Positions 1-12,211 of a stretch of 64,000 nucleotides of DNA are shown piece after piece. The notes beneath the pieces are model-generated. The model saw only the letters and a list, made by a program, of their open reading frames with translations, made no database searches and was not told the DNA's origin. Each line of letters starts with the position of its first letter. Position 1 is the stretch's first letter. The stretch is from the NCBI GenBank assembly GCA_001792895.1, contig MARA01000002.1:744001-808000 (forward strand), given 5' to 3'. This DNA comes from Lentinus brumalis. Taxonomy: Eukaryota > Basidiomycota > Agaricomycetes > Polyporales > Polyporaceae. The position numbers and the translations under genes were made by a program.

Positions 1-808
1 CCTGTTCCTGCAAACCAGTCGTTGTTGCAGCCTTTGGTCCCCACCACAACCGGGTTCTCCGGCTTCGTCCCTACTCGACCGGGCGCGTCTCCGTCTCCCT
101 TCTCCTCTCAGCCTCCACAACAGCCTTCGATGTATCCCCAGCAGACCGGCTTTATGGGTGCGGCGCCGCCCATGATGTCTCAGCCCACCGGTTTCCAACC
201 GCAGGGTATCATGTCTCAGCCGACAGGGATGCCCAATGGAAACTTCGGCAACTTCGGTGGGGGCATGCAGTCGGTGCCTTCGTTCCAGCCTACACCTAGC
301 TTCAACCCGGTTCAGACAAGTAAGTCCATATCGTTCGGATGTGGAACGCGGTCCTAACTCATCTACGCAGACCCGACCGGATTCAACCCTATACAGAGCA
401 GTGAGTACCCTCACTTGATCGATGTATCGATAGTGTCTAATTGCTTCATTAGACCCAACAGGATTCAACCCTGGCTACGGGCAGTCTCCGTTCGGTGGTA
501 ATGGCTACAGTGCAACTCCACCACCGCCAGCGCCACCTCTTCCTTCACAGCCTTCCGTAAACACGAATCCTGCGAACATCTTCGCTCAAATGAAGAGTGG
601 GACGTTTGCTCAGGACGAGCCTGCCCCTCAGGGAGCGGACAAATACGACGCACTGCGGCCTAATCGTAAGTCACTGCCTGTCATGCTGGTCGATATATTC
701 AACTTGCCCCCTTTCGTTGCAGCTACACCCTTGACCGTCCAGTCGACCGGTTGGGGAGGATACGGCGGCGGCATGAACGGCTTCCAGGGAGGCTATGGCT
801 ACCAGTGA
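1..808 (+). CDS. Endocytic actin-regulatory adaptor, C-terminal part (SLA1-like)
   Basis: Partial gene: the coding frame enters from the left edge. Four exons are visible (1-319, 371-400, 453-665, 723-808) with clean GT..AG introns, and the joined frame stays open to a TGA at 806-808. The protein is rich in Pro, Gln and Gly and carries repeated QxTG-type units (YPQQTGF, SQPTGF, SQPTGM, NPTGF twice, VQSTGW). In yeast Sla1 and Pan1 such Thr sites are targets of Prk1/Ark1 kinases that switch off endocytic coats. The stretch FAQMKSGTF followed by DKYDALRPN resembles the extreme C-terminus of fungal Sla1. The SH3 and SHD1 domains that would settle the identity lie outside the window. A Pan1-like or other coat protein is the main alternative. 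The role in clathrin-mediated endocytosis is inferred from the repeats. Confidence 0.55.
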
Positions 809-1311
809 GACTACTGAGAGTACTGATATCTAAGACTGATACTACCATTGCTACTACTACTACATTACGATGATTTACGTGTTTCCGTCCCCCCTAGTTT
901 TCACGGTTTCAGGATAGAGATCTTGGACCCTTGGTAAATATTAATGCTGATACCCGTTACGTATACAGCGTTCCAGGATGTACGAGATCATGGACTCTCC
1001 GACCGCGGCACTCTCCTTCACGTCTCCACTTCTCTGTTTTAAATTGCAGTCTCTCCTTCACATCGTATGGACCCGTGAGCCACAAATTCGGACGATGCAA
1101 CAGCCTGCCTAAGTATGTTTTGAAATGAAGAGAATGGTACTCGAGGAGGTCGAAAGGAGGCGAACACAGGCGAAAAGAGTAAGTTCAAGTTGGCGCCCAG
1201 AATGACAAGAGCAAGCGCCCTTATATTTGCGACGTGCACCATGACCACGACCACCACAGTGAGTAAGATCATTCCACTGCAAGAACAGGAGACACTGATA
1301 GAATACAAAAG
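809..1311. other. Intergenic, 3' flank of SLA1-like gene and promoter of RTP1
   Basis: About 500 bp without a credible gene. The left part should hold the SLA1-like 3' UTR (AT-richer, with a short CTACTACTA run near 855). The right part is the RTP1 upstream region and shows an ACCACGACCACCACAG pyrimidine-poor stretch near 1240. No RNA gene or repeat was recognised. Confidence 0.5.
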
Positions 1312-4300
1312 ATGACAACAACAAGGACACTTGAGGAATTACTGCGCGGGGCGGCCGTGCTGACCGGTCCATCGACCTCTCCCGAAACTCGACCTGCGGA
1401 TCTGAAGGGTGTCCTTCACCGCAGGTTATCGGAATATCGTGCTCTACGCGACCAGGCTTGTCCGGCGGAAGACACGTCTCTAGAGTCTCTGCAGCTTGAT
1501 ACTGCGATGGAGTCTCTCTTGATCTTGGAACTCCTGCACAAAGCTCTTACCAATACTGCAGCCACTACGTCTGCAAGCGCGACCGCAGAGAAGGACCCTT
1601 CTCTGATAGGGACGCGAGACCTTGGGCTTATACGAACACTTGTTTCTATCGTGTTCAAGTGGGCCGCGGAACCTCTGCTACAACGTATCGTAGCCGGTAT
1701 CCCTTCGACATCGTCCTCCCATGCCGTGACGGGAGCGAGGATCATCGACCTGACAGGCCTTCCCCTTGAATTCTCAACGTTGTCATCCGTAACCTCGCGC
1801 CTACTCTCTCTACCACTCTCAGACGGAATCACATCTCCCCTGTCACAGTCGGCAGTAACTGCGACACTCTTGAATCGATATCTATCTGACCTCCTCCTGC
1901 CCTGCGTTGTTATCGGCTGGCTTCCGAAGTCGCTTGCCTCCGAGACCATGCCTACGGCAGATTCCGTCCGCCCCCAGGTGATGCATCTGTTGTCACGGTA
2001 CGTCCGGGTTTCATTCCCTCGTCGATGCACTCTTCACAGGTCAACATGAAGGCTTCCTGCGTCCCAGGTAATTTCAGCCGTAGGCCAAACCTTGTCCCGC
2101 GCACCTCCGTCGCTTCCGTATGTGCGGAAGACGTGCACCTTCATCCTTGGCCGTCAATTGATCCGCCCAGAAGGTATACGAGGTCTCTGCGAGTCCGTCT
2201 TCGCGGAGGAGGATGTCTCCGGAGAGGATGCGTCCCTGGAAAAGCTTGAGCATGTCGCCCGTGTACTGAGTACAGTGCCTTCGGGCATGAAGGTGGAGGT
2301 GGGTACCGCCGCTCATATGGCTCCTCGATCTTGTAACTCACTGAGCGCAGGAGTACTGCAGGACCGTGATCCCACGCATGCTGCTCTTGGTGAGCGTGGA
2401 AGACCGTGCGCTACCACCTGCACATCGACGCGCGATCGCATTCTCTCTATCTCGCATCCTGACAAGTGATGACCATCCTACGCTTCAAAAGCTGTCTTCG
2501 GAGCTAGCGCTGACAATGTTACATGACCCCATACTGCATGGTTAGTCTTAATTGTCTTGGCGTTACGCGGACGATCTCATCATAGGCTGCGCACAGGGAG
2601 TGGGGATCTGTCTGTAGCAGCCTCGCTTCGCATCATCGAGGTGCTGCTCACGAACACTGATCCGTCACCTACCTTCATCTCCACCCTCTTCACGCCGATC
2701 GTGCCCTCGCTTTACACTCTATACTCTCATTTTGAGGGAGCCAAAGCGTCCGATCCACTCTTGCGTGAGTCGCTGAAGGGCTTCCTGGAAACATGGGGCA
2801 GGCTAGTGGGCAGCGCGGAGGTTCTAAATACACTCTGGAAGATAATCGAAGGAGAAGGCGGAGTCTGGCGCGTGGATGTCGCTGGTAGTATCTCGAGGAC
2901 CGAAGAGTACGTCATGTCTCTGTTTGCAACTTCTCCGTGAGGCTCACGAGGATCTGTTCGACAGGGCCGATCAGAATGCCGAGTCACTCTCGCTATTTAC
3001 CCCAGAGAGCTTGCAGCAGGCAGAGGAGGCTGGGGAGCTTGACGTGGATTCAAACATCCTCGGACTCAAGCCAGATCCTGTCCGCTTCGTGCGGTTCGTC
3101 AAGGGCTTGGGTCGCGCCGACGTGTCTTCCGAGCTGTTTGTGAGGCTACTGGAGGGGTATCGCGAGCTGCGAAGTCAGCGGGATGCTGAGCCGTTGAGGT
3201 AAGTAGCGTCGTGCTTGCACCCGAGAGCTTGTCACTGATTAGCTCCAAGAACCCTGTTATATCTGCAGTTGGTCCTCCAGATGCAGAAGGAGATATCGGA
3301 TGACAATGCTTCGAACGTCCTGAAGAAGCCGGAGCACATCCTGTCCTTCATCAAACATGCGCTGGAGCACCCTGGCCAGCCGCAGCAAGGTGGTGCGAAG
3401 AGCTCACCGTCGGACGCGGGTCTGCGCATGGAGGATCTGCGCATCGTGGAGGACGAACCGGACGAATTGGATGGAGGTGACAGCGACGATGAAGATCCAG
3501 ACGCCGGTAATGAAGAGACTGTCGACGACATGACAAGTACCGCTGTAAAGCTTTTGCTCGCAGTGCTGGAGAGTACGTGTAGGCGAACGTTCTCTGCAAG
3601 GCTGATTCATTGACGATGATATTCTGACAGCCAATCCTGACTTGTCTGCGAGGACTGCTCCCGTACTCAATGACATATTCACTTTGCTAGAGCCCTTCTC
3701 GAAAGCTTCCAGTGAGGAATTGCGCTCGCTTGCGCGTGAGGCAAGGATGGTCATGACCGCACGGCTCGCCTCAACATCCACCGCGTCCACTGGGAAGGCA
3801 TCCAAAGCATCCAACGGAGAGACAGAGAGCCCGCAGGAGACATATCAGAAGGCCCTCAAGCTCCTGCAGGACCCCCTTCTCCCTGTCCGCGCCCACGGCC
3901 TCATGCTCCTCCGCCAGCTCGTCTCCGCGCGCAAATCCCCATCTGGCACCCTCTCCGAGCCGGCCCTCGACCGCGCGCTCGTCCCCGGCATCCTGTCGAT
4001 CTTCATGCAGTCAATCCAGGACGATGACTCGTACATGTTCCTCAATGCCGTACAGGGCCTCTCGACGATGGTCGACGGGTACGGCAAGGACGTCCTCCGC
4101 GGTCTCGTGAAGACGTACTCGGATGGTGTCGACGGGCTCGGCGCGAGCGCAATGTCGCAGCATGACGTCGACATACGTACGCGCGTCGGAGAAGCTCTGG
4201 GACAAGTCATCCGGCGCTGCGGGGATGCCCTGCCTTCCTATGGTGAGTGCGCGGTACAATCCGGGTAACGCCTCTCGCAATACAGTCGAACTAACTCCGG

Positions 4301-4872
4301 TCCTTCCAGCATCAATACTGGTCCCGCCGTTGTTCCAGGTCGTGCGGGCATCTCACTTCCCGACCGTGTTGCGGACGTCGGCGATATCTCTGCTGGCGCA
4401 GTCCGTCAAAACCAACGCCCTGGCGGTACTTCCGTACATCGTGGACCTTGCAAGCGCCATGGTGGACCTGCTCCAAGTCGAGTCTGTACCCATGCAGCCG
4501 CGGGCAGGCCCTCGTTCCGACGGCACGTCGGAGACGAAGAGCGACGGTGGGGCAGGAGAAGCAGCGGGTGCGGATGCGGACCCGCCCAAACCCCAGCCAA
4601 AGGAGTCACAGCCCACCACGACTGACACGAAGATCCCTCCGCTGAGGCGCGCTGCGTTGCACTTCCTCGGGCTTCTGATCCAGGCTTGCACGACGCGCAT
4701 TTACGAGACCGGCGATACGGAACGCTTCCTGCTCCCACCAGACATCATGAGGCGCGCGAAGACCACGCTGGGATATCTCGCAGCGACGGACGCGGACGAC
4801 GTTGTACGTGTGATGGCGCGAGAGACGGTAGAGGGGCTGGACCAGCTAGCAGAAGCTGCCCTCGGGCTGTGA
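1312..4872 (+). CDS. RTP1: RNA polymerase II assembly factor RTP1 (TANGO6 family), HEAT-repeat protein
   Basis: Eight exons can be chained with no frame error: 1312-1977, 2068-2298, 2351-2540, 2597-2906, 2965-3198, 3250-3572, 3631-4242, 4310-4872, giving 1042 residues. The first junction is the least certain. The C-terminal third is typical of the Rtp1/Tango6 family: helical repeats with PLLPVRAHGLMLLRQLV, then DDDSYMFLNAVQGL, VDIRTRVGEALGQVIRRCGD, a low-complexity acidic linker (about residues 900-940) and a closing helix pair. In yeast, Rtp1 helps assemble Pol II subunits in the cytoplasm and escort them to the nucleus; TANGO6 is the animal relative. The protein looks soluble: no signal peptide and no convincing membrane segment. 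The ATG at 1312 opens the only long frame; TGA is at 4870-4872. Family assignment is firm, the detailed function is transferred. Confidence 0.85.
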
Positions 4873-5253
4873 GCTTGACGCGGATCTGTTCTCCATGTAG
4901 CACTCGTACATAAGCAAACAACATTGTACTTCGCATTCTATGCGCAGCCTATCTGTTAGAAGCGGCTGCTTCTCCTGCGAGATTACGGTATGTCTGCCCC
5001 GTATCTGTCCCAACGCCGGTGTGTTCGAGGACGCTGAGTCAATAAGAGGGCATGTTCTGATGTTGGTTCGGCCGTCAGCGGTCAGCCGTGCGTAGACGGA
5101 GACCTGCTGGGTGCTCTGTCCAGGCAGTGGAGTAGGCGTGAGCCAGTGCCTGAACTGAGACAAGGAACCGAAGGATAGAAGGAGAAAGCCTCACCTTTCC
5201 TCTGACTCTCACTCCGAGGACACTGCGCACAGTTGAGCGGTTGAACCCATCCA
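4873..5253. other. Convergent 3' flanks of RTP1 and TCA17
   Basis: 380 bp between two genes that end towards each other. No coding signal; expected to hold both 3' UTRs and poly(A) sites. Nothing else seen. Confidence 0.5.
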
Positions 5254-5892
5254 TTATGCAGAAACCCCGACCACTCCCACAGCCTTGCCAATGTCGTCTA
5301 CCCGTTTCCTGAATGTCCGCCATTTCCCGTTGCCGGCCTGGAGAACCGTAGCGTGGTCATTATACCCGTCTATGGGCGCATTCAGCCTGAGAAACGGGTT
5401 CGCGACCGCGTGGCGGTATGCGGTATGCAGCGCGCGGAAGATCTGGATAGCAGATGCCATGAGTCACAGAAAACACGGAGGGACTGGGATGACACGTACC
5501 GTAAGGACGTCTGCGTCACGCACGACGGAGTCGGTCAGTGCGAGAGCGATGATGATCTTGACCTTGAGCGGTGTGATGTATCCGTACACGGCGACGTCCT
5601 CCATCGTGTATAGCAAGTTCATGTAGCATTCCGTAGACTTGGACGCCACTGCAGCCGCGACTGTTCCGATTCAAGTCGCATGTCGCAAGAGTCGCCACGA
5701 GGAGTCGGTCAGACTTCACGCGCTGGATCACGACGCGACTGGCGACGCACTGCGTTCGTCGATGACATCGAGACTCGTGTGGGCGATATAGTGGTATTTC
5801 AGCTCGTCCTGACCTTGCGCAAACGACCGGATGAGGATTGGGTGGTTCTGCGGCGATACGAAAGCGACTGCGTTCAGCCTCAGCGGTGGCAT
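5254..5892 (-). CDS. TCA17: TRAPP complex subunit TCA17 / TRAPPC2L, sedlin-fold protein
   Basis: Three exons on the minus strand (5751-5892, 5500-5648, 5254-5442) join in frame to 159 residues, close to the length of human TRAPPC2L and yeast Tca17. The order of family landmarks is right: an N-terminal strand AVAFVSPQNHPILIRSF, then LKYHYIAHTSLDVIDER, then LLYTMEDVAVYGYITPLKVK, and a C-terminal helix IFRALHTAYRHAVANPF. These build the longin/sedlin fold of TRAPP small subunits. Tca17 acts at the Golgi and stabilises TRAPP II, the exchange factor complex for Rab11/Ypt31-type GTPases. The tail after NPF is slightly longer than in animals (GNGKWRTFRKRVDDIGKAVG). The start at 5892 is chosen because the conserved strand begins a few residues later. 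It sits tail-to-tail with RTP1 and upstream of cytochrome b5 on the same strand, with no functional link evident. Confidence 0.88.
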
Positions 5893-6279
5893 GGTGGAGA
5901 GAGGAGAACAGTGAAGCGCCCGTGTAGTAGGGTCTGCTATAGCTAAATGGGGCACCGCGCACTCAATTGCAATTATTACGATAGGAACGCAAGCATGTCT
6001 CACAAGTACGCAGAAACAACGTACTGGATGAGCATGGCTTCTCGGCCGTCGGGACAATGATGGGAGGGCCCGGAAGCGCGTGGAGTTGACGGCAGCCGGC
6101 GTCGTACCATCTGTGCCCCAAGGTCGTGGCAGCTCTGGGAGGTGGCGCGATACGTGGATTCGCAGCAGGAGACAGCGATACATTCTCAAATCCAGACATT
6201 AATGATAGATGTAAAACAGCAACATAAGACCACAGATGTATAATGCAACGGATAGGTGGGTGGGACAAGAACGCGCAGC
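5893..6279. other. Intergenic, TCA17 promoter and cytochrome b5 3' flank
   Basis: About 390 bp. Open frames here are not supported by conserved motifs. It should contain the TCA17 upstream region (minus strand) and the 3' UTR of cytochrome b5. No structured RNA or repeat was recognised. Confidence 0.45.
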
Positions 6280-6943
6280 TTATATCGAGCCGCTCGAGTA
6301 GTAGCGCCACGCGAAGTAGGCACCGAGCACGGCGAGGGGGACAAAGTACATGGCGCTGTAGGACACGCGTGAGACAACGCGCAAGAGCCGTAACAGAGAG
6401 GACGTACTTGGAGCCCTGTTGCACGGCGTTGTTGACAGCGGTACTGTTGGAGAAGGACGTTGAAGGGCCCTTGGTCTTGAGCTCCTGGTAGCGGGAAGAA
6501 TTTGAATACGGGATAGCGCATCATTGATAGAATAGAGCGCACATCTGTCTTTTCAAAGTCGCCAACCAGCATGTCCTTGAGGAGGGCACGGGCCTCGTCC
6601 GAGTGGCCGACATCCTCGAACGCCTCCGTAGCATCCCGCGCTACCGGCATGTAAGTACACCGTGTACCCTGAGAAGCGGTGAGAGACACATACCGGCCTC
6701 GGCGAGGATCACCTCGTCGCCTCCAGGGTGCTAAGTCCCATGCGTGAGGTTGCTGCGGATCGTACTGAGCGAAGGAAGCATACCTCGTCAATGAACTTCG
6801 TGACATCGTAAACTGCAGATGCCATGAGCTGTCGCCGCGGACACGTAGATAGCAAGACACGCACCCTTCTCATGGATAAGAATCCAGAGTTTGTCCTTAG
6901 TCCTGTGCTCCTTGAGCTCCGCGAAGGTGACGAGCTTGGACAT
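6280..6943 (-). CDS. CYB5: Cytochrome b5, ER tail-anchored
   Basis: Six small exons on the minus strand (6865-6943, 6784-6812, 6694-6730, 6543-6640, 6408-6484, 6280-6355) give 131 residues with every phase matching. The heme domain is plain: LVTFAELKEHRTKDKLWILI, VYDVTKFIDEHPGGDEVIL with the first axial His in HPGG, and EAFEDVGHSDEAR with the second axial His. A hydrophilic linker follows, then a single C-terminal membrane span (FVPLAVLGAYFAW) and a short polar end RYYSSGSI, the layout of microsomal tail-anchored cytochrome b5. It donates electrons to fatty-acid and sphingolipid desaturases and hydroxylases and to some P450s on the cytosolic face of the ER. The family's usual AGRDAT reads AARDAT here, a mild change away from the heme ligands. 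Tiny exons of 29 and 37 nt are noteworthy but consistent. Confidence 0.93.
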
Positions 6944-7628
6944 GGCGGCGGGGAGGTGTAGGAGGGAGGAGGAGGGGGATGGAGGACAGGAAGTCGGGTG
7001 AAGCGAGCAGGTGCAAACGGCAACAAATGGGAGTCGCGCTATATGGGCAGCTCTGATTCCCACGTGGCGAGCAGGATTATGCCAAAGACGGGGTGGCTGA
7101 TACGAAACCCCCTCAACCGGCTCGCTCGTCCGCCCGACAGTCAACCTTGTACACGTTCTAGCACAACCTGGGCTGCTCGTCTTCCTGTCATTCTGATGGA
7201 TATCCGCGAAAAGGCCTCGTCATCTCATTCAGTCCCGGTTACTCTGCAGCGCTGCAGTCCGAGTGGTCCGGTCTACGCTGAGGTTCATCTGCATGTGCCC
7301 GAGTCGATCGGAGAGGCGACAGAAAGATGAGCTCTTCACGCTGAGCGCCCCAAGCGTTCCTACAAACGTACTCATCGCCGTGTGAGTGTGTTCAGACAGA
7401 GTCGGGTCTGCAGCCAACGCTGCTGCGAGCGTCTACCTGCGTCTACAACACATTACATAAGCAATCTCGATTCAATCTCCGCTACGGGCCCAAGGACGCG
7501 GGTCGTGGCACTGACCGCGGACAACACTTTGCTCCGCACCGCCTTCATCGTCCTCCTCGACGCGCTCGCCGCCGCCAGCCCGACGCCTTCGACGCGACGC
7601 CAGGGACTCCTTGTCTCTTCCGACTGCC
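6944..7628. other. Divergent promoter region, cytochrome b5 / FG nucleoporin
   Basis: 685 bp between two genes transcribed away from each other; both promoters must lie here. Short open frames occur but none has family resemblance. A purine-rich tract (GGAGGAGGAGGGGGATGGAGG, about 6958-6980) lies just upstream of the cytochrome b5 ATG. No known factor site is claimed. Confidence 0.45.
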
Positions 7629-10600
7629 ATGGCCTACGACGAATCTTCGGACATCCTAGGGGGACGTCTTCACGTCTCCCCTCCGCGTTCTTCTGCATGG
7701 TCTGATCCTGGCCAGATCTCGCTGTTGCTCGGACTCGGGTTGGCCGCGCTCTATGCGTGGATACGAGTGGCACCACACTACCGCCAGTGGAGGGAGACTA
7801 GGTATCGAAAGTGCGTATCTGAGCTTCTAATGCCATGTGCCACAGCTGAATAGGTATATGCGTTCAGAGCTATGCGGCGACGTCATGGAATCCCGGATGA
7901 CGACAACCGGCCGTTCAATGTAGCCTATGCAGCTGCTCTGCAGGCTCGAAAGGGCAAGGATGGGAGGGGGAGGGGGAGGGGCCCTCTGGAAGACGAGGTT
8001 CCACTTCCTTCGCACGACGGTGAGGATGAGCGGTTAACAGCAGCAGGTCCGTCGCACAGTCCTCACTGGGGCCCATGCGTTCACTGACCCGAAACCCCTT
8101 TCCAGTACCCCAATACCTTCCTCCGCCGTCGTATGTGTCCGGTGGTTACAGCAACATCTACCCAGTATTGGACCGTGATGAGTTAGTAACGCCTTCGAAG
8201 GGTCTCCTTGTACTGCTGTCGCTCACCATTTTGGCAGTGCTGTCTCCCGTTCCAACATAGACGCCTCATCTGTCCAAGCCGATGCCCATCCAACATCGTC
8301 TCCTGTTGGATCCTTCGAGCGCAAGTCTCGTGCGAACGGCGTCAACGGTTCGCTGATCACGCGGTCGTCGCATGGCAAGCACGCTCTTGACGAGGAGAGA
8401 GATTCCGAATCAGAGACGCAAACGAAGAAGACTCGTTTGGACACAAATGATTTGCCCCGTGGTGATGAGGATGCAGGGTGGCATGGCACAAATGAAGACA
8501 TGGACGTGGATGAAGTTCAACCGGCCAAGCGTGGGTCGAAGCGAGTTGCTAGTTCTGAGGACGACGAGGGACGCCCTGACCGTCTTGACAAGAGGGCCCG
8601 CAAGGTCTCCATCGACAGGTCACCCCAGTCTGTCGATGACGACATGCAGGAGGATGAGGAGGACTCTGGGATTGCCGTTAGGGGAAAGAAGCGGGACAGG
8701 ACAGAGGCTGAATCGACTTTCGGCGGTGATGACTCTATCTTGGATGATGACGAGAAGCCTCGGCGCCGCAGAAGAAGACGGAACGGGAGCAACAAGTTCG
8801 TGTCGGACTCTTCCCGCGGACAGAAACGCGCTCGCGACTCGCATTCTCATGACAGCGATGACTCCGACTCCGAGCTGCCTAGACGCCCCACCACCCGCAA
8901 GAAGCGTGGACGGCGGTCTCAGGACGAGGCCGCCCCTCTCTCAACTGACCCCTTGTGCAAAGGCAGACGTATCGGTGAAGAGTGGGAGTCTAATGGCATA
9001 CGGTTCAAGGTGGGACCAAACGGTCAAAGGTTGCGGCAGGAGTTGGTGAAGAAGTCGAGGTCAAGGTTCCCTATGGTGAGTACGCATGTCTACTCCTGTG
9101 TACCACCGTTGACCATGCCCCAGCCGAGTGATTCCTATCACCCCGACCGCCGTGCACACGTCGATGTCTACGTCGAAATGTGGCTATCGGAAGAAGAGTA
9201 TCAGGCTGCGAAGGAACGACACGAGTTGGCTTGGCAGGACGCTCCCCCGACTCCCCCGGAACCGCAGACTCCAGGCGACGTGCCGGTAAGTGCCCCGTTT
9301 CAGTGGTTTATTGTCAATGATAACGAACTTGGCTCCAGGATTCTCCTTCCAAGGCAGGGAAGAGCTTGCTCTGGTCTTCAGCAACAGCACCGCGTGAAAG
9401 TCCAACCAAGAGGGGACCATTCAGGCAGTCGGTTGTCACAAACGTTGGTTTCCGGCTGAACGCGTTCCCGGCTGCGCCGGTACCCTCGACCCGCCGCATC
9501 TCCACCGTGTATCAGGCGCCATCCTCTCCCGCGACTGATAGTCCCAAGCTACAGAAGACGAAGTCCTACTCGAAGTGGGAGAAGCAGGATCTCGAGGCTG
9601 CGGCTATGTCGAAGATTCGTGCCCGGCAACAGGCTGCTGGTGCTGACAATAAGGCGTTGCCCTCTGCCTCATCGACCACGTCGCCGCTGAACACTACGCC
9701 AGCTTCAGCCGCCACAAAGGCACCGGAGAAGCCAGCGCCATCCTTCGGCTTCGCACCTTCTGCAGCGTCGACTGCCACCAGCAAACCCGCAGCTCCGGAG
9801 ATGCCAAAGTTCAACGTCCCAGCCACTACGCCTGCGCCCACTGCCTCCTCGACTGAGCCGACCAAGGCCGCTGCACCTTCTTTCTCCTTTGCGCCGTCGT
9901 CGGGCACTGCACCCACTGCGACTCCCTCCACGGCGCCGGCAACGTCGGCACCTCAGCCCGCAGGTGCACCGCAGGCAGGTTCTTCTGTCCCTAACTTCTT
10001 CTCGAAACCTGCAACGCAAACACCTGCGCCATCTGCTGCGCCGACGACTACGCCATCTGCGTCCGCCCCGAACTTCTTCGCACCCAAAGCTCCTGCGCCT
10101 GCCTCTTCTGCTACCCCCGCCACAAATGGGAACCTCGCTACGAATGCCGCACAGGGCCAGGGCAGCGGTGCACCGAAGCCCACGTTCTCCTTCGGTGCCA
10201 CACCATCGGCACAGCCGTCAGGCCATGCTCCATCTCCGTTCGGCAACGCTTCCAACGGGAGTGGTACTGCGAAGACGGACCAATCGAAGGCTGCTCCCGC
10301 TCCCGGCACATCCTTGTTATCTCGTTTGGGCATGGGCCCGCCGCCATCACAGCCTACGGCCACTTCTACCCCAACGTTCTCGTTTGGCAAGCCAGATGCC
10401 ACACCAGCGAGTACGCCAGCAGCTGGACCGGATGCTTCGAAGGCCGCTGCTGCCGCCTCTTCTGGCCCGAAGTTCAGCTTCGGTATTACATCGAAACCAT
10501 CAACTGCAGCCCCCTCCTCTACGCCCGCTGCAAATGGAGCTGGTGCGTCGTCACCTGCGACCTCGACGCCGACGTTTGGTTTCGGTGTGGGCAATAGCAG

Positions 10601-11618
10601 TTCACAGCCTGCCGCCTCGAACACGTCTAGCCCATTCGGTGCCCCTGCGAACAAGGATCCTTCTGCGCCTTCTGCGCCTTCTGCTCCGAAGTCTGCGTTC
10701 GCGTTCGGCGGTAGCACGCCAGCCAACAATGCGTTTGGTGGTGCTTCGTCGACGCCGGCCGCCTCGTCGCCTTTCGGCGGGGCGTCGAACAGTGCTGCGA
10801 AGCCGGCTGAAGCACCGAAGTCGGCGTTCGCGTTTGGTGGTAACACCTCGGCTACGAACGCGTCTCCGTTCGGCGCAGCGCCATCGCCATCAGCGCCATT
10901 CGGCGCACCTGGCTCACGTTCAGGTGATCCGCAGAAGCCCACCGAAGCTCAGAAGTCTGCATTCTCGTTCGGTGCGGGTGCTGGTAGCGCGACTTCCTCC
11001 TCCTCGACACAGTCGTTCTTTGGTGGCGGCGCGAATGCTGCACAGAAACCTGACGGGAAGTCGGATGGACAGGCTTCGAAGCCCACGTTCGCGTTTGGTG
11101 GGTCTTCGTCGACACCGGCGTTCGGGTCCTCATCCACTCCGAGTGGTTCGTCGGCATTCGGTTCGTCATCGAAGCCCGCTGCAACCCCTGCCTTCGGTGC
11201 AACGTCTGCCTTCGGCGGATCGTCGACGCCTGCGTCGACATCGGCGTTCGGTGCGTCGTCCACGCCAACATCGGCATTTGGTTCTTCGTCGACACCTGCG
11301 TTCGGCGCAACCACCACGCCGGGTGCGCCTGCTTCGGGAAGCAAGCCTACCTTCTCCTTTGGCTTCGGGGCGTCGAGCACACCCGCCGCTGCGAACAACA
11401 CGGAGAACAAGCCTGCGAGTACGTTCAACTTTGGCGCGACCTCGAGCAACAATGCGACGACGCCCGCTGCCTCGGGCTTTGGCTCGCAACCAGCGAACGG
11501 CTCGGCTCCTTCGCCCTTCGGTGCACCCTCGTCCACCACGTCCGGTACTGGTGCCTTCAGCTTTGGCGCACCCTCGGGAGCGTTCTCCTTTGGCGCGAAT
11601 CAGAACGGCCAAAAGTAG
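7629..11618 (+). CDS. FG-repeat nucleoporin with N-terminal membrane segment (POM121-like layout)
   Basis: Six exons (7629-7810, 7868-8046, 8106-8201, 8261-9075, 9124-9285, 9339-11618) join in frame to about 1237 residues. Near the N-terminus (roughly residues 28-50) is a hydrophobic stretch ISLLLGLGLAALYAWIRVA followed by basic HYRQWRETRYRK and MRRRHG, the pattern of a single membrane anchor. Residues about 200-420 alternate acidic runs with strong basic clusters (PRRRRRRRNG, RKKRGRR) that look like nuclear localisation signals. A semi-conserved block follows (WESNGIRFKVGPNGQRLR, EEEYQAAKERHELAW). The last ~700 residues are Ala/Pro/Ser/Thr-rich spacers with dozens of FSFG, FAFG, FGG and FG units, the karyopherin-binding mesh of the nuclear pore. 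The combination of membrane anchor, NLS region and C-terminal FG domain is the architecture of vertebrate POM121. Homology to POM121 is not shown; a fungus-specific pore or basket Nup is equally possible. Confidence 0.8.
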
Positions 11619-11698
11619 ATCCACGCATATGCAAGCACTCTCCTTCCCCCTTACTTATACTCCATCCATGCATTGTATATGACCGTACATACCATACC

Positions 11699-12036
11699 TA
11701 CTCCCATGCATCATTCCACTGCATATTGAATTGTTCCCATTGGTACATAGTGTACGACTTGCATGTATCATGGTATCAGATATCGCCTCCATTGTGAAAC
11801 GCATAAGTATGCGCTCGATTTTTGGTTATGAATCTCAGTGTGCCCGTGTTCTTGAGCCTAGACGTGCAATTCTGAGTGCCTTCTTCAGTTTCAGGGATTG
11901 GCATGCATATGGACGGCTGTGGGCCCAGCAAGAGTCTTGGGTTTTTAGCGCTTGAGCCGTTGGAGCGAGCGCACCTGAATTGAGAAGAGGCTGGCAGGGC
12001 CGTTCTCACCAGTACTGTCAGGACGATCGATGATGT
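11699..12036. repeat. Direct repeat, copy 1 (partner at 14091-14377)
   Basis: This non-coding stretch downstream of the FG nucleoporin is clearly related to 14091-14377 in the same orientation. Shared blocks by eye include TACGACTTGCATGTATCA, CCATTGTGAAACGC, AAGTATGCGCTCGATTT, CTAGACGTGC, and GAGAAGAGGCTG near the end. Differences are scattered substitutions and small indels, so the duplication is not recent. The two copies flank the broken deaminase-like gene. Copy 1 ends about 175 bp before that gene's ATG. Confidence 0.85.
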
Positions 12037-12211
12037 CCAATGCTTCTCTCGTGTCCTCTGGCCGTACTGTATAGGCATCATAGGAGTACACGTCCGCAAA
12101 CACGGACAAACATTAGACTGCCCCACATTGATGTCAACGACGTTGTCACAAACCATACGTACGCGTCCTTCTGCTTTCTCCAACTTCAAGTTTCCTCTCC
12201 TCCTCATCGGC

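Noticed and set aside
9889..11682. 597-codon Arg/Leu/Pro-rich open frame overlapping the FG nucleoporin, plus antisense frames at 9953-10942 and 10949-11539
   Set aside because: They are by-products of the biased codon use of the FG-repeat exon; composition is monotonous and they have no splice or domain support.
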